From Bacillota bacterium (GTDB lineage: Bacteria > Bacillota > Clostridia > Oscillospirales > Acutalibacteraceae): DNA of 9,420 bases. Positions within the stretch are counted from its first letter, which is position 1; each line of letters begins with the position of its first letter. Positions 1 through 6,229 of the stretch are shown piece by piece. A program made the translations under genes and the position numbers. Under the pieces are notes generated by a model, which saw only the letters and a list, made by a program, of their open reading frames with translations, was not told where the DNA came from and made no database searches. The stretch lies in contig JAEWRF010000173.1 of the NCBI GenBank assembly GCA_023460155.1, positions 1 through 9,420 of the forward strand, read 5' to 3'.

Positions 1-243
1 GGACAGACCGACAATGGAGCCCGCCTGAATATCGATGCCCCCGGTGATCATAACGAACGTGACGAACAGAGATATGATGCAGATGGAAATAATATCGTTG
101 ACGCTGCCGAGCAGGACGGCCGGAAGCAGGAACTTGCGGTTTGCCATGCCGAAAATCACGAATTCAAGGATCAGAATGCCAAGGAGTACGGTAGACCAGC
201 TTTTCAGGGCCGACCCAAGCTTTTCCAAAGGTGACTTCTTCAT
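1..243 (-). CDS. lsrD: AI-2 ABC transporter permease LsrD-like (partial, 3' part outside window)
   Basis: Only the first 81 codons are inside the window; the gene runs off the left edge. The start is ATG at 243-241. It overlaps the TGA stop of the preceding permease by the ATGA arrangement and has a GGGAGG ribosome binding site about 9 nt upstream. The visible protein starts with a short basic stretch (MKKSPLEKLGSALKSW). A hydrophobic segment follows (residues about 17-33), then a second one (about 48-66), which runs into the TGGIDIQAGSIVGLS motif. That motif is the usual signature of the ribose/AI-2 type permease family (BPD_transp_2). In enterobacterial lsr operons the order is lsrA-lsrC-lsrD-lsrB, so this should be the second membrane subunit of the AI-2 importer, pairing with the 339-residue permease. 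The symbol rests on position and family; ribose-type permeases look alike over so short a stretch. Confidence 0.85.
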   Translation of the reverse strand, partial: MKKSPLEKLGSALKSWSTVLLGILILEFVIFGMANRKFLLPAVLLGSVNDIISICIISLFVTFVMITGGIDIQAGSIVGLS

Positions 244-1259
244 GCCCGCTCACCTCCCTTTTCGTTGTTTTCATCAGCGGTGCGGGCCGCGAGACGCGCA
301 TGACGGTTTTTGACCGCGGCGCGGTTCTGGGAAACGGCGTCGATCACTACGATTGCAATCAGCAGAACGCCGGTAATCGTGTCATTATAGTCGGAAGAAA
401 AACCGAGGAAAACCAGGATGCGGCTGACAGAGGACATAATCACCGCGCCGATCGAGGCACCCAGCAGACTGCCGAGGCCGCCCGTCAGACTGATGCCGCC
501 GAGCACGCAGGCCGCAATGGCATTCATTTCATAACCGCTTCCGGCGACCGGCGTAATAAAGCCGATCCGGGAAGAATAGAGGATGCCCGCCACCGCCGAG
601 AACAGGCCGCAGATCACATAGCTGAGCACCTTTGTGTTCTTGGCCGGAATACCGACCAGCGTCGCGCCCATGGCATTGTCGCCGACCGCGATGAAATATT
701 TGCCGCGGCGGGTCCGCGTCAGAATGAAATGAGCGATAATCACAAAGACGATCACGGCCGCGTAGAAATTGGTCAGCCCTCCGGCCAGCATCGTTTTGGA
801 AAGCTTCGTGAAGGCTGCGGGAAGGTTCTCAACCCACGCGCCCTTCGTATAAACGTAAATCAGGCCGCGGGCCACTCCCATGGTGCCGAGCGTAAAGATC
901 AGGGACGGAATCCCCAGAATCGCCACGCCCCAGCCGTTGATCAGCCCGATAACAAGGCCCACCGCCAGTCCGGCAATAACCGCAATCGCCCAGTTGCTCC
1001 CGTCCCGCAGGAACGAAGAGGCAACCGCCGCCGAAAGACCCAGCGTCGCGCCGATGGAAACATCGATTTCACCGGTGAAAATGACAAACGCAATTCCCGC
1101 CGCAAGAAGGGTAAACACCACGCTGTCGTTAAAGCAGTTCAGGATCGTGGTCGGCGTGAAGAACGAGTGGTTTACAATGCCTACCACGGCGAACAGAACG
1201 ATCAGGAACAGCAGGCTGGATACTTCCCGGATTTTGAGAAGTTTTTTGACCGCGTTCAT
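240..1259 (-). CDS. lsrC: AI-2 ABC transporter permease LsrC-like
   Basis: The 339-residue membrane protein is close to the usual length of LsrC (about 340). It should form half of the channel that imports autoinducer-2 across the cytoplasmic membrane. The sequence shows many hydrophobic segments from about residue 13 to 310. It carries the family motif TGEIDVSIGATLGLS near residue 62, the cytoplasmic-loop motif VGDNAMGATLVGIP near residue 190, and the CVLGGISLTGGLGSLLGA stretch near 250 that is typical of ribose-type permeases. The last 28 residues form a charged, probably cytoplasmic tail. Its ATG (1259-1257) overlaps the TGA of lsrA by 4 nt, and its own TGA overlaps the ATG of the next permease, so translation of the three genes is likely coupled. 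A GGTGGGAG ribosome binding site lies just upstream of the ATG, inside the end of lsrA. Family assignment is firm. AI-2 rather than another sugar is inferred from the neighbouring lsrK and lsrR. Confidence 0.9.
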   Translation of the reverse strand: MNAVKKLLKIREVSSLLFLIVLFAVVGIVNHSFFTPTTILNCFNDSVVFTLLAAGIAFVIFTGEIDVSIGATLGLSAAVASSFLRDGSNWAIAVIAGLAVGLVIGLINGWGVAILGIPSLIFTLGTMGVARGLIYVYTKGAWVENLPAAFTKLSKTMLAGGLTNFYAAVIVFVIIAHFILTRTRRGKYFIAVGDNAMGATLVGIPAKNTKVLSYVICGLFSAVAGILYSSRIGFITPVAGSGYEMNAIAACVLGGISLTGGLGSLLGASIGAVIMSSVSRILVFLGFSSDYNDTITGVLLIAIVVIDAVSQNRAAVKNRHARLAARTADENNEKGGERA

Positions 1260-2794
1260 GCTCCCACCTTCTTTCCCTTGACTACGCCAAAGGCGGCAGC
1301 CATCAGATTATCCTGGTTGATTTCATCTTTGCTGAATTCAAAATTCACCCTGCCGCGGTAAACCGTGACGGCCCGGTCGGCCAGCTCCACAATTTCTTCA
1401 ATATCGGAAGAAATCAGCATGACGGCCACGCCCTGCTCCTTCAGCTTCTGAATGATCGCGTATACGTCTCCGCGCGCGGCGGCGTCGATTCCGCGGGTAG
1501 GCTCATCCAGAATCACCAGCTTCGGCTGATTGGAAAGCGCCCTGGCGATCACGATCTTCTGCTGATTGCCTCCGGAAAGGCTTCCGACATCCTGATCCTG
1601 CCCGGTTACCTTGATGCGGAAATCATCGACATATTTCTTGGTCAGGTCGTGAACCGCCTGCCGGTTCAGGAAAAACCGGCCCATGCTCGAGTCCGAAAGC
1701 ATTGCGGAAACCGTGTTGTCCGCAACGTCGCTGATCTTGAACAATCCGTTCAGGTGGCGGTCTTCCGGAACATAATTGACCCCGGCTTCCAGCACCTGTC
1801 TGGTAGTAAGGCCCGTGATGTCCTTCCCGTTCAGAAGCACTTTGCCGCCCAGCACCTTATCCATGCCGAAAATCGTGGTGGCAAGCTCGGTGCGGCCTGC
1901 GCCGACCACTCCGGCAACACCCAGAATCTCTCCGGCATAAATTTCAAGGTTGACTTTGCTGAAGCCGTAGCCCGAAAAGTCTTTGAGTTCAAACACCGGC
2001 TTCGCGTTCCGGTAATCGATCGTTTTTGCACTTTCGGCCTGCTGGACGCTCTTTTCCTCCATATTCGGGGGCAGCAGACCCTTCACCAGCATTTCGCGGG
2101 TAAAATCGCTGACCGGCCCGCTGAGGGTGATGACGCCGTCGCGCATGATCGCGACATGGGAGGCGATTTCAAAAACTTCGGCAAGTCGGTGTGTTATGTA
2201 GATAATACCGATGCCTTTCGCCTTCAGGTCCGCGATGCACTTAAACAGGCTCTCCACCTCGTCGAAGGTGAGCGCGCTGGTCGGTTCGTCGAAAATGAGC
2301 AGGCGGGAATTGCGCAGCAGACCGCGCAGAATTTCCACCAGCGTCTGTTCGGCGATGGAAAGGCTGTTCGCTTTGCGGGAAAGGTCGAGTCGCCAGCCGA
2401 TTTCATCCATCTGCTTGATCAGACGGGAATGAAGTTCGCCGGCTTTTTCGTTAAAGCCCACCAGAATGTTTTCCTCAACGGTCATATTGGGGAAAAGCAT
2501 CGGCTCCTGCGGGATCATATAAATCCCTTTGGCCAGGGCGACCGACGGCTTGCTCAAATTTACCTTTTCGCCGGCGACTTGGATCTCGCCTTCGTCCGGC
2601 TGAAGAATTCCCATGATGATTTTCATCAGGGTGCTCTTTCCGGCGCCGTTGCCGCCGATCAAAGCAACCACCTCGCCGGGGCGAACGTCCAGATCGATTC
2701 CCTTTAAGACCTTGTTATTCTGGCCGAACGCTTTAAAAATCCCGCGGACGGAAAGCAACATCTCATCCTTTGGATTTACCCGAGATTCCGCCAT
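1256..2794 (-). CDS. lsrA: AI-2 ABC transporter ATP-binding protein LsrA
   Basis: This 512-residue protein has two fused nucleotide-binding domains, the arrangement of RbsA/LsrA-type ATPases that power sugar-like import from the cytoplasmic face. The first domain has Walker A GGNGAGKST at residues 47-55, a degenerate signature LSIAEQTLVEI, and Walker B LLIFDEPTSAL. The second has the degenerate Walker A GVVGAGRTE typical of this family, an intact LSGGNQQK signature and Walker B LVILDEPTRGID. In such transporters one of the two ATP sites is usually the main hydrolytic one. The ATG at 2794-2792 is preceded by GGAGGAGA at 2807-2800. Upstream is a strong promoter (2928-2900) with a leader of roughly 100 nt. 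It is the first gene of the leftward operon and diverges from lsrR, exactly as lsrA does in enterobacteria. That context and the adjacent LsrK are the reasons for calling it LsrA rather than a generic sugar ATPase. Confidence 0.92.
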   Translation of the reverse strand: MAESRVNPKDEMLLSVRGIFKAFGQNNKVLKGIDLDVRPGEVVALIGGNGAGKSTLMKIIMGILQPDEGEIQVAGEKVNLSKPSVALAKGIYMIPQEPMLFPNMTVEENILVGFNEKAGELHSRLIKQMDEIGWRLDLSRKANSLSIAEQTLVEILRGLLRNSRLLIFDEPTSALTFDEVESLFKCIADLKAKGIGIIYITHRLAEVFEIASHVAIMRDGVITLSGPVSDFTREMLVKGLLPPNMEEKSVQQAESAKTIDYRNAKPVFELKDFSGYGFSKVNLEIYAGEILGVAGVVGAGRTELATTIFGMDKVLGGKVLLNGKDITGLTTRQVLEAGVNYVPEDRHLNGLFKISDVADNTVSAMLSDSSMGRFFLNRQAVHDLTKKYVDDFRIKVTGQDQDVGSLSGGNQQKIVIARALSNQPKLVILDEPTRGIDAAARGDVYAIIQKLKEQGVAVMLISSDIEEIVELADRAVTVYRGRVNFEFSKDEINQDNLMAAAFGVVKGKKVGA

Positions 2795-2819
2795 AGATTC
2801 TCCTCCATCCCAACTGAGA

Positions 2820-2840
2820 TTCAGCAGACTGCCTGCTGAA
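2820..2840. other. Hairpin in lsrA leader / plus-strand terminator-like structure
   Basis: Perfect 8-bp inverted repeat (TTCAGCAG and CTGCTGAA) around a 5-nt loop ACTGC. On the plus strand it is followed by GGGTTTTTCTCTT, so read rightwards it resembles an intrinsic terminator that would stop antisense RNA from the lsrA side before it enters the control region. On the lsrA transcript it is a leader hairpin 13 nt before the ribosome binding site, with no U-run after it. Its core is shared with the terminator at 6745-6787. It could also be a protein-binding palindrome. Confidence 0.5.
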
Positions 2841-2861
2841 GGGTTTTTCTCTTAAAATGTG

Positions 2862-2871
2862 AACAAATGTT
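2862..2871. promoter_or_regulatory. Candidate LsrR operator, lsrA side
   Basis: AACAAATGTT, a palindrome with AACA/TGTT arms, lies centred about 33.5 nt beyond the last base of the lsrA -10 box, in the early transcribed region. The inner 8 bp recur in inverted orientation at 3153-3160 at an identical distance from the rightward promoter. A downstream roadblock or operator position fits a repressor such as LsrR, but no experimental LsrR site was used for comparison. Confidence 0.5.
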
Positions 2872-2899
2872 ATGACTGAGAATTTTTATCTGTGCCAAC

Positions 2900-2928
2900 A
2901 TCATACGATATTTCTTTTGGATTGTCAA
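2900..2928 (-). promoter_or_regulatory. Promoter of the lsrACD operon
   Basis: Sigma-A type promoter on the minus strand. The -35 is TTGACA (2928-2923), the spacer is 17 nt, and the -10 is TATGAT (2905-2900). The predicted start is an A near 2893, giving a leader of about 100 nt before lsrA. The -35 matches the vegetative consensus fully and the -10 differs at one base. The DNA upstream (2929-3000) is strongly AT-rich and may act as an UP element. Confidence 0.8.
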
Positions 2929-3094
2929 CACTTTCATTGCTCCGGCTAAAATATTTTTCGTTTCATTTTACTTTTGCTTGGTAATTATATTATTATTTGC
3001 ATTTTATTCCGATTATATTTAGTAAAATAGCGCATAAATCCTTAACTAAATTTCTTTAAATAAAATACAAGCACAATTCTAATTGAAATAGCAA
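2929..3094. promoter_or_regulatory. AT-rich spacer between the divergent -35 boxes
   Basis: About 166 bp separate the -35 boxes of the two outward-facing promoters. The stretch is rich in A/T runs (for example around 2949-3020 and 3050-3068) and holds no convincing reading frame with a ribosome binding site, RNA gene or catabolite-repression (cre) consensus. The likely role is promoter stimulation or DNA bending between operator sites; nothing more specific can be seen. Confidence 0.4.
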
Positions 3095-3123
3095 TTGACA
3101 CGCAGAACATCTGGTGATATACT
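3095..3123 (+). promoter_or_regulatory. Strong distal rightward promoter upstream of lsrR
   Basis: TTGACA (3095-3100), a 17-nt spacer and TATACT (3118-3123), with TG one base before the -10 (extended -10). Predicted start is an A near 3130, which would give a leader of about 145 nt before lsrR. It is the mirror image of the lsrA promoter in architecture and in the sequence that follows the -10. It may be the regulated lsrRK promoter, with the proximal promoter at 3203 supplying basal expression; this division of labour is inference. Confidence 0.7.
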
Positions 3124-3152
3124 AATGCCACAAACAAAAGATTTATATTAAA

Positions 3153-3160
3153 ACATTTGT
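3153..3160. promoter_or_regulatory. Candidate LsrR operator, lsrR side
   Basis: ACATTTGT, a self-complementary 3-2-3 element, is centred 33.5 nt beyond the last base of the -10 of the distal promoter. It repeats the lsrA-side element in inverted orientation; the two centres are 290 bp apart. A further AACATTT occurs at 3195-3201, just before the -35 of the proximal promoter. Binding by LsrR is inferred. Confidence 0.5.
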
Positions 3161-3202
3161 AACGTATCCCATTCGGCCTAATTGAACAGGAAACAACATT
3201 TA

Positions 3203-3233
3203 TTGACCCTTTAATATAAATTTGTGGTATGAT
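3203..3233 (+). promoter_or_regulatory. Proximal lsrR promoter
   Basis: TTGACC (3203-3208) and TATGAT (3228-3233) with a TGG extended -10 motif. The spacer of 19 nt is longer than ideal, so activity probably depends on the extended -10. The predicted start near 3240 gives a leader of about 36 nt. A TTTGTGGTA stretch (3221-3229) overlaps the -10 and is nearly the inverted copy of TGCCACAAA at 3126-3134, a possible second type of operator half-site. Confidence 0.55.
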
Positions 3234-3275
3234 GCTGTGAGATGACCAAAATCCTTCTTTTGGAGGTGTATTCCT

Positions 3276-4214
3276 GTGAATTACGAGGAAACACTCACTG
3301 TGAAAACCGCTTGGTATTACTATTGTGAAAATATGACGCAGCAGCAGATTTCGGAAAAGCTTGGCATCTCCCGCATCCGGGTAATCAAACTGCTGGATAA
3401 GGCAAAGCACGAGGGCGTGATTCAGTTCCAGATCCGGCAGGACGGCGCTCAGCATATGCAGCTGGAGCGCAAGCTAGCCGAAACCTGGGGGCTGAAGGAT
3501 ACCTTCGTGGTGCCCACCCCGCCGGCGGGGGCACAGGTCAACGAAACCATAGCAAAAGCCGCGGCCATGTATATTGGCAACCGGATTACGGAAAACTGTT
3601 TTATCAACATGGGCTACGGCGACACGCTCAGCCGAATTCTGAACCACCTTGCCAGCATGAACGAATTTCCGATTTCGGTTGTTTCGCTGACCGGCGGTGT
3701 AAGTTATTATCTGCCGAACGCGCAGTCTCATACCTTTAATGCAAAACTTTACCTGATTCCCTCGCCGCTTCTGGTTTCTTCCGGGGAAATGGTGGAAGCC
3801 ATGCGGCAGGAACCCTCCGTGAAGGAAATCTATCGCATGGTAAAGCTTGCTTCCTTTACTCTGGTCGGCATCGGCGGCATGGGAGACACCGCCACGGTGC
3901 TTGCCAACGGCATCCTGAGCAAAAACGATTTCCTGTACCTTTCCATGAAGGGCGCCGTGGGAGATGTTTTGAGCCATTTCATTGATAAGGACGGGAACCT
4001 GGTCCCTACCGAGGTGGAAAATCGTCTGATCAGCACCTCGCTGGACACAATCCGTGAGTTGGACAACGTAATCGGCATTGCGGCCGGTCCTTCCAAGGTG
4101 GAAGCGATCCGCGCGACCCTGCGGGGAAAATATCTCGATATTCTGATTACCGACGAGGAGACAGCTATGAAGCTGGTAGACGGCGAGGAAAGCGAGCAGA
4201 CCCCCGCCGGATAA
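3276..4214 (+). CDS. lsrR: LsrR-type transcriptional repressor (SorC/DeoR family)
   Basis: The protein is 312 residues, close to the length of enterobacterial LsrR. An N-terminal helix-turn-helix lies at about residues 20-43 (MTQQQISEKLGISRIRVIKLLDKA), preceded by a VKTAWYYY helix much like the VARIAWFYY of LsrR. The remainder is a SorC-type sugar-phosphate-binding domain with GYGDTL (residues 113-118), SLTGGVSYYLPNAQSH, and MKGAVGD (224-230). It ends with the family's TDEETA region. In LsrR, phospho-AI-2 binds this domain and releases DNA. The GTG start is chosen because GGAGG sits 9 nt upstream (3262-3266) and no closer ATG fits the family N-terminus. It lies 33 nt upstream of lsrK, the same lsrR-lsrK order as in E. 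coli, and probably represses both divergent operons. Its last dozen residues are a polar tail. The family is certain and the LsrR identity is well supported by context. Confidence 0.92.
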   Translation: MNYEETLTVKTAWYYYCENMTQQQISEKLGISRIRVIKLLDKAKHEGVIQFQIRQDGAQHMQLERKLAETWGLKDTFVVPTPPAGAQVNETIAKAAAMYIGNRITENCFINMGYGDTLSRILNHLASMNEFPISVVSLTGGVSYYLPNAQSHTFNAKLYLIPSPLLVSSGEMVEAMRQEPSVKEIYRMVKLASFTLVGIGGMGDTATVLANGILSKNDFLYLSMKGAVGDVLSHFIDKDGNLVPTEVENRLISTSLDTIRELDNVIGIAAGPSKVEAIRATLRGKYLDILITDEETAMKLVDGEESEQTPAG

Positions 4215-4247
4215 GGCTGAACCATAAATTCAGAGGAGGATGCAAGT

Positions 4248-5813
4248 ATGCCGCAGAAATATTTGATGGCAATCGACGCGGGCACCGGAAGCGTCAGGGC
4301 AGTGCTCTTCGATCTGGAAGGACGTCAGATCGGCTGTGTGCAGCGGGAGTGGGATCACAAAGAAGATCCGCGCTATCCCGGGAGCATGGATTTCGACTGG
4401 GTCTTCAACTGGAGCCTGGCCGTCGGGTGCATCCGGGGCGTTCTGAAGGAAACTGGGATCGACCCTTCCGATATTGCCGCCGTTTCGACTACCTGCATGC
4501 GGGAAGGCATCATCCTTTACGACGCCGAGGGACACGAGATCTGGGCCTGCGCCAACGTGGACGCGCGCAGCACGGAAGAGGTCGTCGAACTGATCCGAAG
4601 CGACCCGAAGCTGGAGAAGGAACTCTACCTGAAATCCGGGCAGTCCTTTGCACTGGACGCTCTCCCCCGGCTGCTCTGGGTCAAGAACAAAATGCCGGAG
4701 GTATATGAAAAGACCGCGTCGGTCGGCATGTTTAACGATTGGCTGATTTACCGGATGACCGGCGTACTGGCTGTGGAGCCGAGCAATGGCTCAACCACAG
4801 GGATATTTGACCTGCAGAAACGGGACTGGGACCCCGCTCTCGCGGAAAAGTGCGGCCTTCGCACCGATATTTTCCATCCGGTGCTGGAATGCGGCACGGT
4901 TGCGGGAAAGGTAACCGTGGCCGCCGCCGCCGAAACCGGCCTTGCTTCCGGCACGCCGGTCGTGACCGGCGGCGGAGACGCGCAGCTCGGCTGCATCGGC
5001 GTCGCCGTCGTGAAGCCGAATCAGGCTGCCGTTTTCGGGGGAAGCTTCTGGCAGTACGAATTCAATACCGCGAACGGCAGGACCGACCCCGAATGCAGGG
5101 TGCGCGTCAACTGTCACGCCGTTCCGGGCGTCTGGCAGTACGAGGCGCTGGCATTCAAGCCCGGGCTGGTCATGCGTTGGTTCCGCGACGGGTTCTGCCA
5201 GCTGGAAAAGCAGGAAGCAGAGAAGTCCGGGAAAGATCCCTATTATCTGCTGGACCAGGAGGCCAAAAAAATTCCGGCGGGCTGTTACGGCATGATGTGC
5301 ACGTTTTCCGACGTCATGAATTTTATCCGCTGGAAGCACGCCTCGCCCACATTCACCAATTTTGAACTGGACCCCGAAAAATTCAACCGGTACACTTTCT
5401 ACCGCGCGATCCTTGAAAACACCGCTCTTGTGACAAGAGGTCACCTGGAGCTGGTGAAGGAGGCCACGGGAAACATGCCGGAGGAGATCGTGTTCGCGGG
5501 GGGCGCCGCAAAAAGTCCGCTTTGGTGCCAGATTGTTTCGGACGCGCTGGGTCTGCCGCTCCGGGTTCCGGTGGTCAAGGAAGCGACCGCTCTGGGCGCC
5601 GCGATTCTGGCCGGGTACGGCGTCGGAATCTACAAGAGCGTGCCGGAAGCGGCGGAAAAGCTGGTTCACTGGGATAAACTGTACCAGCCGAACCCGGAAA
5701 ACCACAAGATCTACGACGAAATGTACGGCGCCTGGCGCAAGGTTTACGCCGCCCAGCTTGAACTGTGCGACCGCGGCCTGACCCGCTGTATGTGGAGCGC
5801 ACCCGGCCTCTGA
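4248..5813 (+). CDS. lsrK: Autoinducer-2 kinase LsrK (FGGY family)
   Basis: This cytoplasmic kinase phosphorylates the linear form of AI-2 (DPD), trapping it in the cell and making the LsrR inducer. The 521 residues match the family length (about 530 in E. coli). From memory of the E. coli enzyme, the resemblance is strong along the whole length: N-terminal phosphate loop MAIDAGTGSVRAVLFDLEG (residues 7-25), CMREGIILYDAEGHEIWACANVDAR, EPSNGSTTGIFDL, GGGDAQLGC with the likely catalytic Asp at 244, LVMRWFRDGFC, the ATP-site FAGGAAKSPLW (from 416), VPVVKEATALGAAI, and the very C-terminal GLTRCMWSAPGL. The ATG at 4248 follows an AGAGGAGG ribosome binding site by 8 nt. A nearer ATG at 4240 is out of frame. 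It lies between lsrR and the cupin gene in the same operon. This gene is the strongest single piece of evidence that the locus handles AI-2 rather than a pentose. Confidence 0.95.
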   Translation: MPQKYLMAIDAGTGSVRAVLFDLEGRQIGCVQREWDHKEDPRYPGSMDFDWVFNWSLAVGCIRGVLKETGIDPSDIAAVSTTCMREGIILYDAEGHEIWACANVDARSTEEVVELIRSDPKLEKELYLKSGQSFALDALPRLLWVKNKMPEVYEKTASVGMFNDWLIYRMTGVLAVEPSNGSTTGIFDLQKRDWDPALAEKCGLRTDIFHPVLECGTVAGKVTVAAAAETGLASGTPVVTGGGDAQLGCIGVAVVKPNQAAVFGGSFWQYEFNTANGRTDPECRVRVNCHAVPGVWQYEALAFKPGLVMRWFRDGFCQLEKQEAEKSGKDPYYLLDQEAKKIPAGCYGMMCTFSDVMNFIRWKHASPTFTNFELDPEKFNRYTFYRAILENTALVTRGHLELVKEATGNMPEEIVFAGGAAKSPLWCQIVSDALGLPLRVPVVKEATALGAAILAGYGVGIYKSVPEAAEKLVHWDKLYQPNPENHKIYDEMYGAWRKVYAAQLELCDRGLTRCMWSAPGL

Positions 5814-5849
5814 TTTTAAAAATTTCAATTTGTGAAAGGATTGAACAGT

Positions 5850-6200
5850 ATGTATATTATAAACGAGGGCGATAAAGAGTATCGCTTCGGTGACAGCGGG
5901 CCCAAGTACCTGATGAAAGGCCCGCGTATGAATTTCGCAATTGTGCGGTTCATGCCGAAACAGGATTTCAAGGCTCACTACCACAATATTATGGAAGAAG
6001 ACTTCTTCATTCTGGAAGGAGAGGTCGACGTTGTTGTGGACGGTGTTGTCAACCATCTGAAGCCGGGCCAGCTGATTCACATCGAGCCGGGCGAAGTGCA
6101 TTATGTCATCAACAATTACGACGCGCCGGTTAAAATGATCTCCACTCTCGCGCCTTTTCAGGAAATCGACAAAGTGGAAGTCGACAATTACATATACTAA
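5850..6200 (+). CDS. Small single-domain cupin in the lsr operon
   Basis: The protein has 116 residues, counted from the ATG at 5850, chosen because AAAGGA lies 9 nt upstream; an in-frame GTG at 5832 has no comparable site. Cupin motif 1 is seen as H43-x-H45-xxxx-E50-x6-G57, and motif 2 as G73...P80-G81-xx-H84-xxx-N88. The metal ligands H43, H45, E50 and H84 are therefore all present and a mononuclear metal site is likely. There is no signal peptide or extra domain. It starts 36 nt after lsrK and precedes the AllA-like gene, so all are probably cotranscribed and induced by AI-2. In enterobacteria the corresponding job (isomerising phospho-DPD) is done by LsrG, an unrelated fold. A role as isomerase, epimerase or dioxygenase for phospho-AI-2 is a reasonable inference, but the substrate cannot be read from the sequence. 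A mere sugar-binding or regulatory cupin is the alternative. Confidence 0.85.
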   Translation: MYIINEGDKEYRFGDSGPKYLMKGPRMNFAIVRFMPKQDFKAHYHNIMEEDFFILEGEVDVVVDGVVNHLKPGQLIHIEPGEVHYVINNYDAPVKMISTLAPFQEIDKVEVDNYIY

Positions 6201-6206
6201 TTGTCG
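6182..6206. other. Inverted repeat at the cupin / AllA-like junction
   Basis: Perfect 9-bp arms (CGACAATTA and TAATTGTCG) flank the loop CATATAC and span the cupin stop codon. No T-run follows, so it is not an intrinsic terminator. In the polycistronic mRNA it would form a hairpin 9 nt before the GGGAGG ribosome binding site of the next gene. It may protect or process the message, or tune translation. Its function is unknown. Confidence 0.4.
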
Positions 6207-6229
6207 TCGAAAAGCGGGAGGCTGCTGTT

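Noticed and set aside
231..1361. Long plus-strand reading frame (376 codons) opposite lsrC
   Set aside because: It is antisense to a well-supported permease, its translation is Arg/Gln/Asn/His-rich with no recognisable domain, and it has no plausible ribosome binding site.
2795..3275. Riboswitch or small protein gene in the long gap between lsrA and lsrR
   Set aside because: No known riboswitch core was recognised and no short frame has a good ribosome binding site; promoters, repeats and AT-rich DNA account for the region.
3042..3455. Minus-strand frame of 137 codons crossing the control region and the lsrR start
   Set aside because: It overlaps three plus-strand regulatory elements and the lsrR helix-turn-helix, and has no recognisable family or convincing start site.
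4791..6101. Long minus-strand reading frame opposite lsrK and the cupin gene
   Set aside because: It spans two genes with clear family matches on the other strand and shows no protein family features; it is a codon-bias shadow.
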